Notes: generated by a model from the letters alone, not told the origin. DNA of 64,000 nt from Pseudorhizobium tarimense (GCF_022968135.1 NZ_JALJRA010000005.1:62001-126000), one strand, 5' to 3'. Positions 53,817-62,627 are shown, numbered from the stretch's first letter. Made by a program: numbers and translations.

Positions 53817-54761
53817 TCAGTTCTTCGCCTTGTAGTCGCCCATGTTGTCGGGAGTGACCAACTGGAACGGGATGTAGACCTTCTGCTCCACGCTTTCGCC
53901 CCGGGCAAGCTTCAGAGCTGCATCAACCGCACCCTTGCCCTGACCTGCCGCGTCCTGGAAAACCGTTACGTCGAGATCACCGGCCTCCATTGCGGCAAGT
54001 GCGTCCTGAGTTGCGTCCACGCCGCCAACGATGACGTCGTCCATGGAGATGTTGGCGGCCTTCATTGCCTGGATTGCGCCGATCGCCATCTCGTCATTGT
54101 TGGAGATCACGGCGTCGAACTTCTCGCCGGTGGACAGCCAGTTGGTCATTAGGTCCTGCGCCTCATCGCGCGACCAGTTTGCGGTCTGCTCGTCGATGAT
54201 TTGCAGTTCCACCTGGCACTCGCCGGACTTCATTACATCCTTGATATCCTGGGTCCGCATAACGGCTGCCTGATTTGAGAGCTCGCCCATCATGATGTAG
54301 ATGCGAGCCGGGTTCTTTCCTTTCTCGCTGAGCAAGCGGCACACTTCCTTTGTCTCGAGTGTGCCCGACTCCTGTTCGTTGGACGCAACGAAAGCCTGGT
54401 TGTCTGGCAGCATGTCGACGTTGATAGGCTCGCGGTTGACATAGACAAGCGGCACACCTGCGGCTTCGGCCGCCTTAGTCATGGCTTCCGTGGCAGACGT
54501 GTCGACGGGGTTGACGATGATCGCGTCCACGCCGGAAGCTACGAAGTTGTTGATCTGGTCGAGCTGCTTCGCCACATCATTTTGCGCATCCTCGATCTGC
54601 AGGGTGACCCCATCCTGCGTCTTGGCATAGTCGCTCATGCCATTGCGTAGCACGGTCAGGAAGTTGTCATCGAACAGAGCCATCGAGACGCCGATATTCT
54701 CGGCGTGGGCGGCAGTCGACATGAAGGCAGCCGTGATGGCGCCCAGAATGAGCTTTTTCAT
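53817..54761 (-). CDS. Periplasmic sugar (inositol) ABC transporter substrate-binding protein
   Basis: A 314-residue periplasmic binding protein of the ribose/galactose class. The signal peptide MKKLILGAITAAFMSTAAHA is cleaved before ENIGV. Two Rossmann-like lobes follow (NIGVSMALFDDNFLTVL, VDAIIVNPVDTSATEAMTKAAE, FDAVISNNDEMAIGAIQAMK, VIVGGVDATQDALAAM). The family captures monosaccharides or inositols. Inositol is inferred from its position as first gene of an operon that continues through permease, ATPase and all iol enzymes. A good GGAGGAG site precedes the ATG. A near-match to the reported rhizobial IolR box lies about 120 bp upstream. Confidence 0.92.
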   Translation of the reverse strand: MKKLILGAITAAFMSTAAHAENIGVSMALFDDNFLTVLRNGMSDYAKTQDGVTLQIEDAQNDVAKQLDQINNFVASGVDAIIVNPVDTSATEAMTKAAEAAGVPLVYVNREPINVDMLPDNQAFVASNEQESGTLETKEVCRLLSEKGKNPARIYIMMGELSNQAAVMRTQDIKDVMKSGECQVELQIIDEQTANWSRDEAQDLMTNWLSTGEKFDAVISNNDEMAIGAIQAMKAANISMDDVIVGGVDATQDALAAMEAGDLDVTVFQDAAGQGKGAVDAALKLARGESVEQKVYIPFQLVTPDNMGDYKAKN

Positions 54762-54835
54762 AATTTCTCCTCCACTTCGGGTGCCGGTTCACCCTCGTTC
54801 GCCGGATGCGTCAGTCTCTGACTGGATCAAGCGCC

Positions 54836-55720
54836 TCACCTCCTCGCGAGAACGTTTAATCCTTTTCTTCTAGAAAATGAAATATCCATTCCGTTATGGG
54901 TCGTGTCAACCCGCCACGTTCCGATAAACAAATCCTGGATGGCCGAACGAAGGTAAGCGAAGGACCGGCTGAGCTGTTCTTCCGGATCAGCCGAGGCGTG
55001 GACCGTCGGGGAGAAAGCCTCGTAGGAGAAGGCGCCGGTGTAGCCCTGTTCAATCAGCCTCGGATTTGAGCCACATTGCCCAGCCGATCGTCGTCGTCGA
55101 CAAGAATGCGGTGCTCGTCACACACCTGTTCGACGTCGATCTGCTGCTCCGAAACACCGGACATATGCACGATGCCCGTATACTCTGGAAAGAACTCGCT
55201 TTCTCCGGCCAGGTGATGGTGGAACGTGTCGTGCAAGAGCCGGAAATGGCTTTTCGCCGCCGATGGCTTCGATGGCATCCACCGCTTCGCGCTTGTACCT
55301 CAACGAGGACGCCGGCCTCAGCCACCATGAGCAGAATGGCGGCGAGTCCTCAGGCTCGCGGCACGCTCGCCCGGTGGACTGGCACCTGATTGCGAGGGAT
55401 GAGGCTGATGCTTTCCGCTCCGCTCTCTCCGCCTTCGCGACGAGGGTGCGGACCTTGTCTGCCATTTCAGGGGTCCAGTTGTTGAAGCCGTAGACCTCGG
55501 AGAGGCCCAGGAGGCGGACGTTCCTTTCGCGGGCATAGCGCCGATTGCAGCGGGATCTTCTCCACGAAGAGGCATTTCGGCTCAGTTTCTTGTCGATGAG
55601 ATCGTTTCGAAGCTCCACACCAACGCAGTCCAGCTCCGAGGCCAGATCGATGAGTTGGTAACAGGTGAGGCGAGGTGCAGTGATATGGTTCAGCGCGAAT
55701 GGAATAGACATTCTCATCAC
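54836..55720 (-). pseudogene. Broken TIM-barrel sugar isomerase (IolI/hydroxypyruvate isomerase-like)
   Basis: Minus-strand pieces in different frames form one familiar protein. The N-terminus is SIPFALNHITAPRLTCYQLI and CVGVELRNDL, followed by NVRLLGLSEVYGFNNWTPEMADKVRTLVA. Then come HDTFHHHLAGESEFFPEYTGIVHMSGVSE and HRILVDDDDRLGNVAQIRG, which runs into a stop. After a further shift, LIEQGYTGAFSYEAFSPTVH continues to SFAYLRSAIQDLF near 54930. Several frameshifts make it non-functional. The family includes IolI-like inosose isomerases and related xylose-isomerase-like enzymes commonly placed in rhizobial inositol loci. Its 3' end overlaps the promoter area of the binding-protein gene. Confidence 0.8.
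54863..54892. promoter_or_regulatory. Candidate operator region upstream of the inositol operon
   Basis: Two elements lie close together about 100–130 bp before the binding-protein start. One is the inverted repeat TTTTCT-TCT-AGAAAA (54863–54877). The other is GAAA-N6-TTCC (54879–54892), one mismatch from GGAA-N6-TTCC, the motif I recall as reported for Sinorhizobium IolR. The sequences are directly visible; binding is inferred. Confidence 0.4.
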
Positions 55721-55896
55721 TATCCTCCCTGATCGAAATCACGAGTCAGAGAACCTGTCCGAAGTCGAGGTCAACCGACTCGGCAACCTCGATTCATCAC
55801 CTCCCCGGCGGAAGAGATGCGCGGGTTAGGCAAGCATTGCGGCCTTACGCGACTCAATCGAAGATCAGACGATTGGTTCACGGGAGGAGTTGGTTG

Positions 55897-57027
55897 ATGA
55901 AATCCTTGGGCATCGGCTTGATCGGCACCGGTTTCATGGGGAAGGTGCATGCGCTCGCCTACCGTTCGGTCAATGCGGTCTTCGGTGATGTGCCCGATAT
56001 CAGGCTCGAGGTCTTGTGCGATACTCCTATTGACAAGGCGCAAGCCATGGCGAGGCAGTTCGGCTTCTACCAAGCGACTGCCAATTGGCGTGACCTGCTT
56101 AATGATTCTGCCGTCGACATCGTCTGCATCACTACTCCGAACAAGATGCATGCGGAGATGGCCATCGCAGCTCTCGAAAGCGGCAAGCATGTCCATTGCG
56201 AGAAGCCCATGGCCCTGACGCTGGAGGAAGCGATGCGCATGGAAGCTGCGGCGAAGGCCTCCGGTCGCAAGACCATCGTCGGCTACAACTATGTCGCCAA
56301 CCCGATCTACAAGCACGCCCGCAAGCTGGTCCGCGAGGGCGCCATCGGCAGGCCCATCCACTTTCGAGGCTTTGTCGACGAGGACTATCAGGCAGACCCG
56401 GAGACAGCTTGGACCTGGCGTGCGATCCGTTCTGAAGCCGGGCTCGGCGCGCTGGGTGATCTCGGATGCCACCTCGTGTCCCTGATGCAGGGGTTGATGG
56501 GCCCCGTTGCCACTGTCATTGCGGATGTGGACACGGTGCACAAGACGCGGCCCGTCGAAGGATCGGCCGAACGCAAGTCGGTGGAGAACGAAGATATCGC
56601 CAGCGCCCTGATCCGCTTCGAGAGCGGCACCACCGGCGTATTCTCCGCCTCACGCTCAGCCTGGGGCAGGAAGAGTCGCATCGGCTGGGAGGTCCATGGC
56701 ACAGCCGGTATGATTTGTTTTGAGCAGGAGCGGATGAACGAGCTGCAGGTCTACCAGAACACCGGCGACAAATCTTCGGACGGCTTTTGTACCATCCTAA
56801 CCGGTCCCTCCCACCCGCCCTACGGCAACTTCTGCCCCGCTCCGGGACATCAACTGGGCTTCAACGACCTTAAGACCATCGAGGCCTGGAACTTCCTCGG
56901 GGCCATCGCGGAGGATGGCCATGCCTATCCTGACTTCGAGGCGGCGCTCGAGTTTGAACGGGTCATCCACGCAATCGATCGCTCCGCCGCATCAAAAAGG
57001 CTGGCCAATGTCGGCTTTTGCTGCTGA
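55897..57027 (+). CDS. Gfo/Idh/MocA-family oxidoreductase
   Basis: About 376 residues from the ATG at 55897, which has GGGAGGAG upstream; the frame is open to 55837 without such a site. The Rossmann motif IGLIGTGFMGKVHALAY, catalytic CEKPMALTLEEAM and the active-site GDLGCHLVSLMQGL are intact. The family oxidises sugars, inositols or their keto forms with NAD(P). Divergent placement from the decayed isomerase and the inositol operon suggests an inositol-isomer (for example scyllo- or chiro-inositol) or related sugar dehydrogenase, but the substrate is unknown. It converges with paoC. Confidence 0.9.
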   Translation: MKSLGIGLIGTGFMGKVHALAYRSVNAVFGDVPDIRLEVLCDTPIDKAQAMARQFGFYQATANWRDLLNDSAVDIVCITTPNKMHAEMAIAALESGKHVHCEKPMALTLEEAMRMEAAAKASGRKTIVGYNYVANPIYKHARKLVREGAIGRPIHFRGFVDEDYQADPETAWTWRAIRSEAGLGALGDLGCHLVSLMQGLMGPVATVIADVDTVHKTRPVEGSAERKSVENEDIASALIRFESGTTGVFSASRSAWGRKSRIGWEVHGTAGMICFEQERMNELQVYQNTGDKSSDGFCTILTGPSHPPYGNFCPAPGHQLGFNDLKTIEAWNFLGAIAEDGHAYPDFEAALEFERVIHAIDRSAASKRLANVGFCC

Positions 57028-57141
57028 GGCGTTCTGAGGTCGGCACATTGAACCGGCTTCGTGCGACACTTCAGACACTCGAGCTACGATAGATGCACGC
57101 CACAGACCCCGTTCTGGCGGTCCGCGGCCTCTGTCGCTTGT

Positions 57142-59391
57142 TCAGATGACCAGGCTCTCAATCCGGATCGGGAACTTGCGGGCGCGGACGCCGGTGGCAT
57201 GCCAGACGGCATTGGCAATCGCGCCGACTGTGCCGGTGATGCCGATCTCGCCGACGCCCTTGACGCCGAGCGCGTTGACGAAAGGGTCGTCTTCCGGGAT
57301 CAGGATCGCCTCAAGTGACGGGATGTCGGCGTTGACCGGCACATGATATTCCGCAAGATCCGCATTCATGACGCGTCCGGTCCGGTGATCGATTACGGCC
57401 TCCTCGTGGAGGGCAAAGGACGCGCCCCAGATCATGCCGCCGAAGTACTGGCTTCGGACCAGTCTCGGGTTGATGATGCGTCCTGCGGCAAACGCACCGA
57501 CAAGCCGGCTTACGCGAACCTGTCCGAGGTCCGGGTCAACCTTCACCTCGGCAAAGACCGCGCCGTGGGAGAACATCGCGTGCGTTTCACTATGGTCGGG
57601 CTCACGCGTGGATTGGCCGCTGCCAATGATCTCTTGACCACCGGCACGGGCAAGGATTTCAGCGTAGCTCTCGCTGCGGCTGTCGTCGTCGCGACGATAA
57701 AGGCGCCCGCCTCTTGCGTCGACACCGACGTTGCCTGCACCGAACAGGGGCGAGGCCGAGTCTTTGGTCGCGAGTTCGGCAAGTTTCTTGATGATATCCT
57801 TGCCGGCGTTGTGAAGGGCAAGCCCTGCGCTCGCCGTGTGACCTGAGCCACCGGCAATGCCGCCGTCCGGCAGTGTCGATACGCCCGAGCGGAACTCAAC
57901 CTGGTCGGGGTCTAGCCCCAGTGCTTCTGCCGCGATTTGCGCCAAGGCCGTCCACGCGCCCTGGCCCATGTCGACGCCAGCCGTCTCCACAAGTGCTGAA
58001 CCGTCTGCCCGAAGGGTGGCACGCGCTTCAGCGGCGAACTGCGGACAGGGGAAGAGGGCGGTTCCCATACCCCAGCCGACGAGGAAGCCGTTTTCGTCGC
58101 GCATCTGACGCGCAGCGAGCGGCCGGCCGGCCCAGCCTAAGCGCTTGGCGCCTTCCATGTAGCACTCGCGCAGTGCCTTTGAGGAGAACGGCCTGCCGGT
58201 GCCGGGCTCGGTTTCGGCATAGTTCTTGAGGCGAAAATCGAGTGGGTCCATCCCGCAGGCTTCTGCGGCCTCGTCGATGGCGACCTCGAGCGCCGCCGAA
58301 CCCGAGGCTTCGCCCGGTGCCCGCATGGGGCCAGGCGTGCCGACATCGAGGCGGATTCCTTCATGCTCGGACAGCAGCGCAGGACTGGCGTAAAGATGCG
58401 TCGAAGCATTGGCGGCCGGCTCCAGAAAATCGTCAAAGGAGGACGTTGCCGAAATTGACTTGTGGTGAAGGGCCGTCAGATGTCCGTCCCTGTCCAGCCC
58501 GATCCGCAGCTTCTGCCACGTGTTGCCGCGATGCCCGACCGGGCCGTACATCTGGGACCGGCTGAGGGCGAGCTTGACCGGACGCTTCAGCATTCGCGCG
58601 GCCATGATCGCCAGCATCTGCGGTCCGTTGAGGATCGCCTTGGAGCCGAAACCGCCACCGAGGAAGGGCGAGCGGATTACCACGTTTTCCGGCCGGATGC
58701 CGAAATAGGTGGCATAGGAGGCACTGCTAATCACCAATGCCTGGTTCGGCATGTCGAGCATCAGGCGGTCGCCGTCCCACTCGGCTACCACGGCGTGAGG
58801 TTCCATGGCGTTGTGATATTGGGCGGGCGTTTCGTAATCTGCCTCAACCACTTGGGCTGCTGCTGCAAGCCCTGCTTCGATATCACCATGCTCTGCCCGT
58901 GGCGGCGAACCCACGCCGACAGCGGGCGGATCAAACCGCATGCCATCATCCAACCCTGTCCGCGGTTTACGGATCTCGTATTGCGGGTTGAGAAGCGCCG
59001 CACCCTCTGTAGCCGCCTCGAGCGTTTCGGCGACAACGAGGGCGATGGGCTGGTTGGCATAGCGTACCGTTTCATCCTGAAGGACCTCGATCCGAAAGCC
59101 GAAGGGCGGCAGTTTTTCGTCCGGATCATGGGCAAGTGGCGGCCGGTTCTGCGGCGTCAGAACCTCGACAACGCCGGGATACGCCTTGGCCGCCGCAACG
59201 TCGAGCGACGTCACGCGGCCGCGGGCGATCTTGCTGACGGCTGTCACCGCGTAGAGCATGCCTTCGGGATGATTGTCCGCAGCATAGGTGGCGCGGCCGG
59301 TGACCTTCAGCAGCCCGTCGCGGCGCGTCAGGGGCTGGCCGGCATTGGAGCCGTAGCGGGTGGCCTGGGCGGAAGAAGGATCAAGCGACAT
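57142..59391 (-). CDS. paoC: Molybdenum hydroxylase large subunit (aldehyde oxidoreductase, PaoC-like)
   Basis: About 749 residues from the Met at 59391; an open frame upstream to 59550 overlaps paoB and is not credible. The N-terminal a/b-hammerhead (GQPLTRRDGLLKVTGRATYAADN) and two molybdopterin-binding domains (SPFLGGGFGSKAILNGPQML, GVDMGQGAWTALAQIAAEALG) are present. The catalytic Glu lies in VKGVGEIGITGTVGAIANAVW near the C-terminus. This matches PaoC/YagR, the Mo-MCD subunit of a xanthine-oxidase-family aldehyde oxidoreductase that detoxifies aromatic or other aldehydes. The start overlaps the end of paoB by 11 bp. No XdhC-type maturation gene is seen in this window. Confidence 0.9.
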   Translation of the reverse strand: MSLDPSSAQATRYGSNAGQPLTRRDGLLKVTGRATYAADNHPEGMLYAVTAVSKIARGRVTSLDVAAAKAYPGVVEVLTPQNRPPLAHDPDEKLPPFGFRIEVLQDETVRYANQPIALVVAETLEAATEGAALLNPQYEIRKPRTGLDDGMRFDPPAVGVGSPPRAEHGDIEAGLAAAAQVVEADYETPAQYHNAMEPHAVVAEWDGDRLMLDMPNQALVISSASYATYFGIRPENVVIRSPFLGGGFGSKAILNGPQMLAIMAARMLKRPVKLALSRSQMYGPVGHRGNTWQKLRIGLDRDGHLTALHHKSISATSSFDDFLEPAANASTHLYASPALLSEHEGIRLDVGTPGPMRAPGEASGSAALEVAIDEAAEACGMDPLDFRLKNYAETEPGTGRPFSSKALRECYMEGAKRLGWAGRPLAARQMRDENGFLVGWGMGTALFPCPQFAAEARATLRADGSALVETAGVDMGQGAWTALAQIAAEALGLDPDQVEFRSGVSTLPDGGIAGGSGHTASAGLALHNAGKDIIKKLAELATKDSASPLFGAGNVGVDARGGRLYRRDDDSRSESYAEILARAGGQEIIGSGQSTREPDHSETHAMFSHGAVFAEVKVDPDLGQVRVSRLVGAFAAGRIINPRLVRSQYFGGMIWGASFALHEEAVIDHRTGRVMNADLAEYHVPVNADIPSLEAILIPEDDPFVNALGVKGVGEIGITGTVGAIANAVWHATGVRARKFPIRIESLVI

Positions 59392-60439
59392 GGGATACTC
59401 CCGAAGCAGAGGAGAAGGGTGAACCGGGCAGCGCCGGCATGGCCCGCGGCGTTCCTTCAGCGGCAAGGGCAAGTGCGCGAACGATAATGCGGCGCGCCAG
59501 CTCGATCTTGAATGCGTTATCGCCCGAAGGGCTCGCACCGGCGAGGGCAATTTCTGCGGCCTTGGCGAACGCTTCAGTGGTCGGCTCGCCTCCGATCAGG
59601 CCTTCTTCGGCCTCGCGGATGCGCCACGGCTTGGCCGCCACTGCACCGACTGCAAGCCGCGCATGGCGAATCGAGCCTTCCTGAAGATCAAGTGCGGCGG
59701 CCGCGGAAACCACCGCGAAGGCATAGGATGTGCGTTCGCGAAGCTTGAGGTAGCGGGAATGCGCCTTGAAACGCGCAGCTTCGGCCGGAAACCGAACCCC
59801 CAAGATCAGCTCACCCGGCGCAAGGTTCGTCTCGATTTCCGGCGTATCACCCGGCAGACGATGGAAGCTTTCGAACGGGATGTCCCGCCGCCCTTGCGGA
59901 CCTTCCACCTCGACCACGGCATCCAGAGCCGCCAGCGGAACGCAGAAGTCGGACGGGTGCGTGGCGATGCAGTGTTCGCTCCAGCCGATGACGGCGTGGA
60001 GGCGATTGTCGCCTTCAAGAGCATCGCAGCCGGAGCCGGGAGCTCGGCGATTGCAGGCGCTGGCGGTGTCCTGGAAATAGGCGCAGCGGGTTCGCTGCAT
60101 CAAGTTGCCGCCGACGGTGGCCGCATTGCGCAGTTGAGCCGACGCGCCGGAAAGGAGCGCTTCGGCGACGGCAGGGAAATTTTCCGCGAAGCGCAGGTCG
60201 TAAGCGAGGTCGGCGTTGCGCACCATTGCGCCCACTCGGACGCTGCCATCCGGCGACCATTCGATCGCATCGAGCCCAGGGAGTTTGGTGACGTCGATCA
60301 GGCGCTGGGGACGTGCAACGCCGATCTTCATCAGATCGACAAGATTGGTGCCGGCCGCCAAGTACGCGGAGCCTGTTTCGGCTGCGCCAGCGACGGCCTC
60401 CGCAACCGTGGTGGGACAGATGTAATCGAAGCGGTTCAT
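59381..60439 (-). CDS. paoB: Molybdenum hydroxylase FAD-binding subunit (PaoB-like)
   Basis: A 352-residue FAD-binding subunit starting MNRFDYICPTTVAEAVAGAA. The FAD loops YLAAGTNLVDLMKIGV and ATVGGNLMQRTRC are followed by an insertion with Cys residues (RCAYFQDTASACNRRAPGSGCDALEG, with a further Cys in SEHCIATHPSDFC). This corresponds to the extra [4Fe-4S]-binding loop of E. coli PaoB, distinguishing it from ordinary XDH medium subunits. It overlaps paoA by 4 bp and paoC by 11 bp, so all three subunits are translationally coupled. Confidence 0.92.
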   Translation of the reverse strand: MNRFDYICPTTVAEAVAGAAETGSAYLAAGTNLVDLMKIGVARPQRLIDVTKLPGLDAIEWSPDGSVRVGAMVRNADLAYDLRFAENFPAVAEALLSGASAQLRNAATVGGNLMQRTRCAYFQDTASACNRRAPGSGCDALEGDNRLHAVIGWSEHCIATHPSDFCVPLAALDAVVEVEGPQGRRDIPFESFHRLPGDTPEIETNLAPGELILGVRFPAEAARFKAHSRYLKLRERTSYAFAVVSAAAALDLQEGSIRHARLAVGAVAAKPWRIREAEEGLIGGEPTTEAFAKAAEIALAGASPSGDNAFKIELARRIIVRALALAAEGTPRAMPALPGSPFSSASGVSHVA

Positions 60440-60933
60440 GCTGCGTCCCTCTCCTTCTGTTCCTTGAGTGTGCGCTGTGCCTCAAGGACGGCTTCCGTGA
60501 TGCCCTGGTAGGCGCCGCAGCGACAGAGATTGCCGCTCATCAGTTCGCGGACCCGCTCCGGATCGTCTCCGGCATGGCCTTCGGAAATCAGTCCGACGGC
60601 GCTCATGATCTGGCCGGGGGTGCAGTAGCCGCATTGAAAACCATCGCATTCGATGAATGCCGCCTGCACCGGATGCAGGTCGTCACCCTCGGCAAGGCCT
60701 TCGATTGTTGTCACTTCGGTCCCATTCAAGCTCACCGCAAGCGACAGACATGAGTTCATGCGCCGTCCATCAACAAGCACGGTGCAGGCGCCGCACTGGC
60801 CACGATCGCAGCCTTTCTTCGTGCCGGTCAGGTAAAGCCGCTCGCGCAGGAGGTCGAGCAGCGTCACCCGCGGGTCATCGAGCGCGATCGTCTTCGGCTG
60901 ACCGTTGATGGTGAGGCTGATGGAGAGTGTCAT
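60436..60933 (-). CDS. paoA: Molybdenum hydroxylase 2Fe-2S subunit (PaoA-like)
   Basis: About 165 residues from the Met at 60933, preceded by GGAG. Two [2Fe-2S] clusters are indicated: plant-type GCDRGQCGACTVLVDGRRMNSC and helical-domain CGYCTPGQI…GNLCRCGAYQGI. E. coli PaoA has a twin-arginine signal for the periplasm, but no RR motif or hydrophobic leader is present here, so this complex is probably cytoplasmic. It is the first gene of the pao operon, divergent from a TetR regulator whose candidate operator lies in the shared 182-bp gap. Confidence 0.92.
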   Translation of the reverse strand: MTLSISLTINGQPKTIALDDPRVTLLDLLRERLYLTGTKKGCDRGQCGACTVLVDGRRMNSCLSLAVSLNGTEVTTIEGLAEGDDLHPVQAAFIECDGFQCGYCTPGQIMSAVGLISEGHAGDDPERVRELMSGNLCRCGAYQGITEAVLEAQRTLKEQKERDAA

Positions 60934-61065
60934 GGGATACTCCATTCAGTGATTGTGATGTAAGGATCGAAGCCGCCAGAGACGGCGGAGACGCAGATTG
61001 CGAAAACATGCGGACGAAATGCCGCGACCGGATGGAAACAGATGACGTGCCCGGCTGGGCTCATT

Positions 61066-61088
61066 TATACGGAGGCGCCCTCCGTTTA
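61066..61088. promoter_or_regulatory. Candidate TetR operator (near-perfect palindrome)
   Basis: ACGGAGG-CGC-CCTCCGT (61069–61085) is a perfect 7+3+7 inverted repeat, extending to TA on each side with one mismatch. It lies in the divergent paoA/tetR gap, about 30 bp before the regulator start. Position and symmetry fit a TetR-family operator. Confidence 0.65.
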
Positions 61089-61115
61089 GCAAGAGGAAAG
61101 ATCCTGCCAAAGGAC

Positions 61116-61691
61116 ATGGAAGCACAACGCGGAAAAACAAGACGTCCAAGGGCAGACTCGCTTCGTAACCGTGCGCTGCTGCTCGAGGCGGCGACCCAGG
61201 TCTTCAGCGCGGGTGACAAGCAGGCAAGCCTGGAGGCTGTCGCGCGGCAGGCGGGACTGGGGATCGGCACGTTATACCGCCATTTCCCCACGCGCGAGGC
61301 TCTATTCGAGGCCGTCTATCGGCACGAGGTCGACATCCTGGCCGACCTCGCTGAGGAACTGGCCACGCAAGGCGATCCCGTCGACGGGCTGAAGCGCTGG
61401 CTGCAGGCGAATGTCAGGCTGCTGGCAACCAAGAAGGGCATGATCGAGGCGCTGCAATTGGCCGCCGCCGGTTCTTCCGAATTGAAGGCTTATTCGACCG
61501 AGCGGATGCTCGATGCGATCCGTCTCCTGCTCGACCGCGCCGTCACCTCAGGGCAGATCCGTGACGATGTTCCGGCGGAGGACCTGCTACGCACTTTGGT
61601 CGGGATCTTCTATTCCCAAGGACCGGACGATTGGCAGCCGTCGGCGCTGCGCATGGTCGACATCTTCATCGATGGGCTGCGTCGGCGCTGA
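61116..61691 (+). CDS. TetR/AcrR-family transcriptional regulator
   Basis: About 191 residues from the ATG at 61116; the frame is open upstream, but homology starts at the DNA-binding region. The N-terminal helix-turn-helix is standard: LRNRALLLEAATQVFSAGDKQASLEAVARQAGLGIGTLYRHFPTREALFEAVY. The C-terminal helical ligand domain (about 70–190: LKRWLQANVRLLATKKGMIEAL, AEDLLRTLVGIFYSQG) resembles regulators of the SACE_7040/YxaF-like group. It is divergent from paoABC with a strong palindrome between them, so it probably represses the oxidase genes and itself. The ligand is unknown and may be an aldehyde substrate. Confidence 0.9.
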   Translation: MEAQRGKTRRPRADSLRNRALLLEAATQVFSAGDKQASLEAVARQAGLGIGTLYRHFPTREALFEAVYRHEVDILADLAEELATQGDPVDGLKRWLQANVRLLATKKGMIEALQLAAAGSSELKAYSTERMLDAIRLLLDRAVTSGQIRDDVPAEDLLRTLVGIFYSQGPDDWQPSALRMVDIFIDGLRRR

Positions 61692-61765
61692 GCCGAGATG
61701 TTCGCCCGCTCCTGCGGAACCTTCCTCGGTCGCTCCGGTTCGGGCCGTTTTCAAGGAGGTTCAAA

Positions 61766-62240
61766 ATGACCGGAAGACTCGACGGCCAGATTGCCATCAT
61801 CACTGGGGCAGGCGCCGGTATTGGCTAAGCCATAGCGCACGAGTTCGCTGCCGAGGGAGCGCGATTGGTGCTTGCAGACCTGCCGGACGATCCGGTCGAT
61901 GACGTCGCCGCCACTCTGACACGGGCAGGTGCGGAAGTGATAACCTGTTCCGGTGATGTTGCGCAGGAGGAACATGCCAAGGCATGTGTCGAAGCAGGCA
62001 ATCAGCAAGTTCGGCAGCATTGATGTTTCTCGTCAACAATGCCGGCATGTTCCTTGAAGTTGGCAGAGTGCCAGGACTACTCGATCGAGAACTTCGACCG
62101 GACCGTCATCAATAATATCCGCTCGTGTTTCTGATGACGAGGTTCGCTTTGCCCCACCTGCAGAAGTCATGCGGCGTCGTTCTCTCGGCAGGATCTATGC
62201 TCCGGGAGGCTTGCTCAACCTATAGTGGCAACTGGCGAGC
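61766..62240 (+). pseudogene. Broken short-chain dehydrogenase/reductase (SDR) gene
   Basis: A good GGAGG site precedes MTGRLDGQIAIITGAGAGIG, the SDR cofactor motif, but the next codon is an in-frame TAA (61826–61828). The protein would then continue AIAHEFAAEGARLVLADLP to DVAQEEHAKACVEAG. After a shift near 62020, VLVNNAGMF-like sequence and ENFDRTVINN follow, then a further shift to LMTRFALPHLQ and the catalytic-region VVLSAGS. One nonsense change and at least two frameshifts make it inactive. It lies between the TetR gene and the ABC transporter operon. Confidence 0.85.
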
Positions 62241-62627
62241 TTTTCGCGCGATAGTGATAATGCGTGTGATGCAACAAGGGCGTGAGCCACAAGAGGCGAT
62301 ATTGACATCAGGTGTATACAGGTCCTAGCTTCTCAAACGAAGAGAGACTTGGCGAGCGGGCATGGAGGCGCTTTGTGGACCAGGTGCGATGCTCGCGTTG
62401 AGGCCGCGGTGAAGGCGCAGCTGGCTAGAGCGGCGGCTTCACCGGGAGAAGGTGCTACTTCGGGGAGCGCGACGCATTGTGTATACATTATCAGGCCGAA
62501 GCCTGAAGAAGAGCTTGGTGCTGCTCAGACCCACTGGTCCGGTACACATCCATCCGCCGCCGGTGAGGAGACCGGCTGCCGCGTAGTCTGGAGGGACTGC
62601 CTGGCCGAATCTAGAGGAGGAGAAGGC
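62241..62627 (+). promoter_or_regulatory. Promoter region of the liv-type operon with two TGTATACA sites
   Basis: About 390 bp with no supported gene; the open frame starting at 62349 merely reads into the binding-protein gene. The palindromic octamer TGTATACA occurs at 62313–62320 and 62480–62487, the second within ATTGTGTATACATTATC. Short palindromes of this kind are typical of GntR/FadR-type operators. Their role here is inferred, and no GntR gene is in the window. Confidence 0.45.

Noticed and set aside
58462..59487. 341-codon open frame on the plus strand
   Set aside because: Antisense to paoC; composition is that of a shadow frame.
62349..62627. 93-codon N-terminal extension of the binding protein
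   Set aside because: A signal peptide and a strong ribosome binding site mark the start at 62628.
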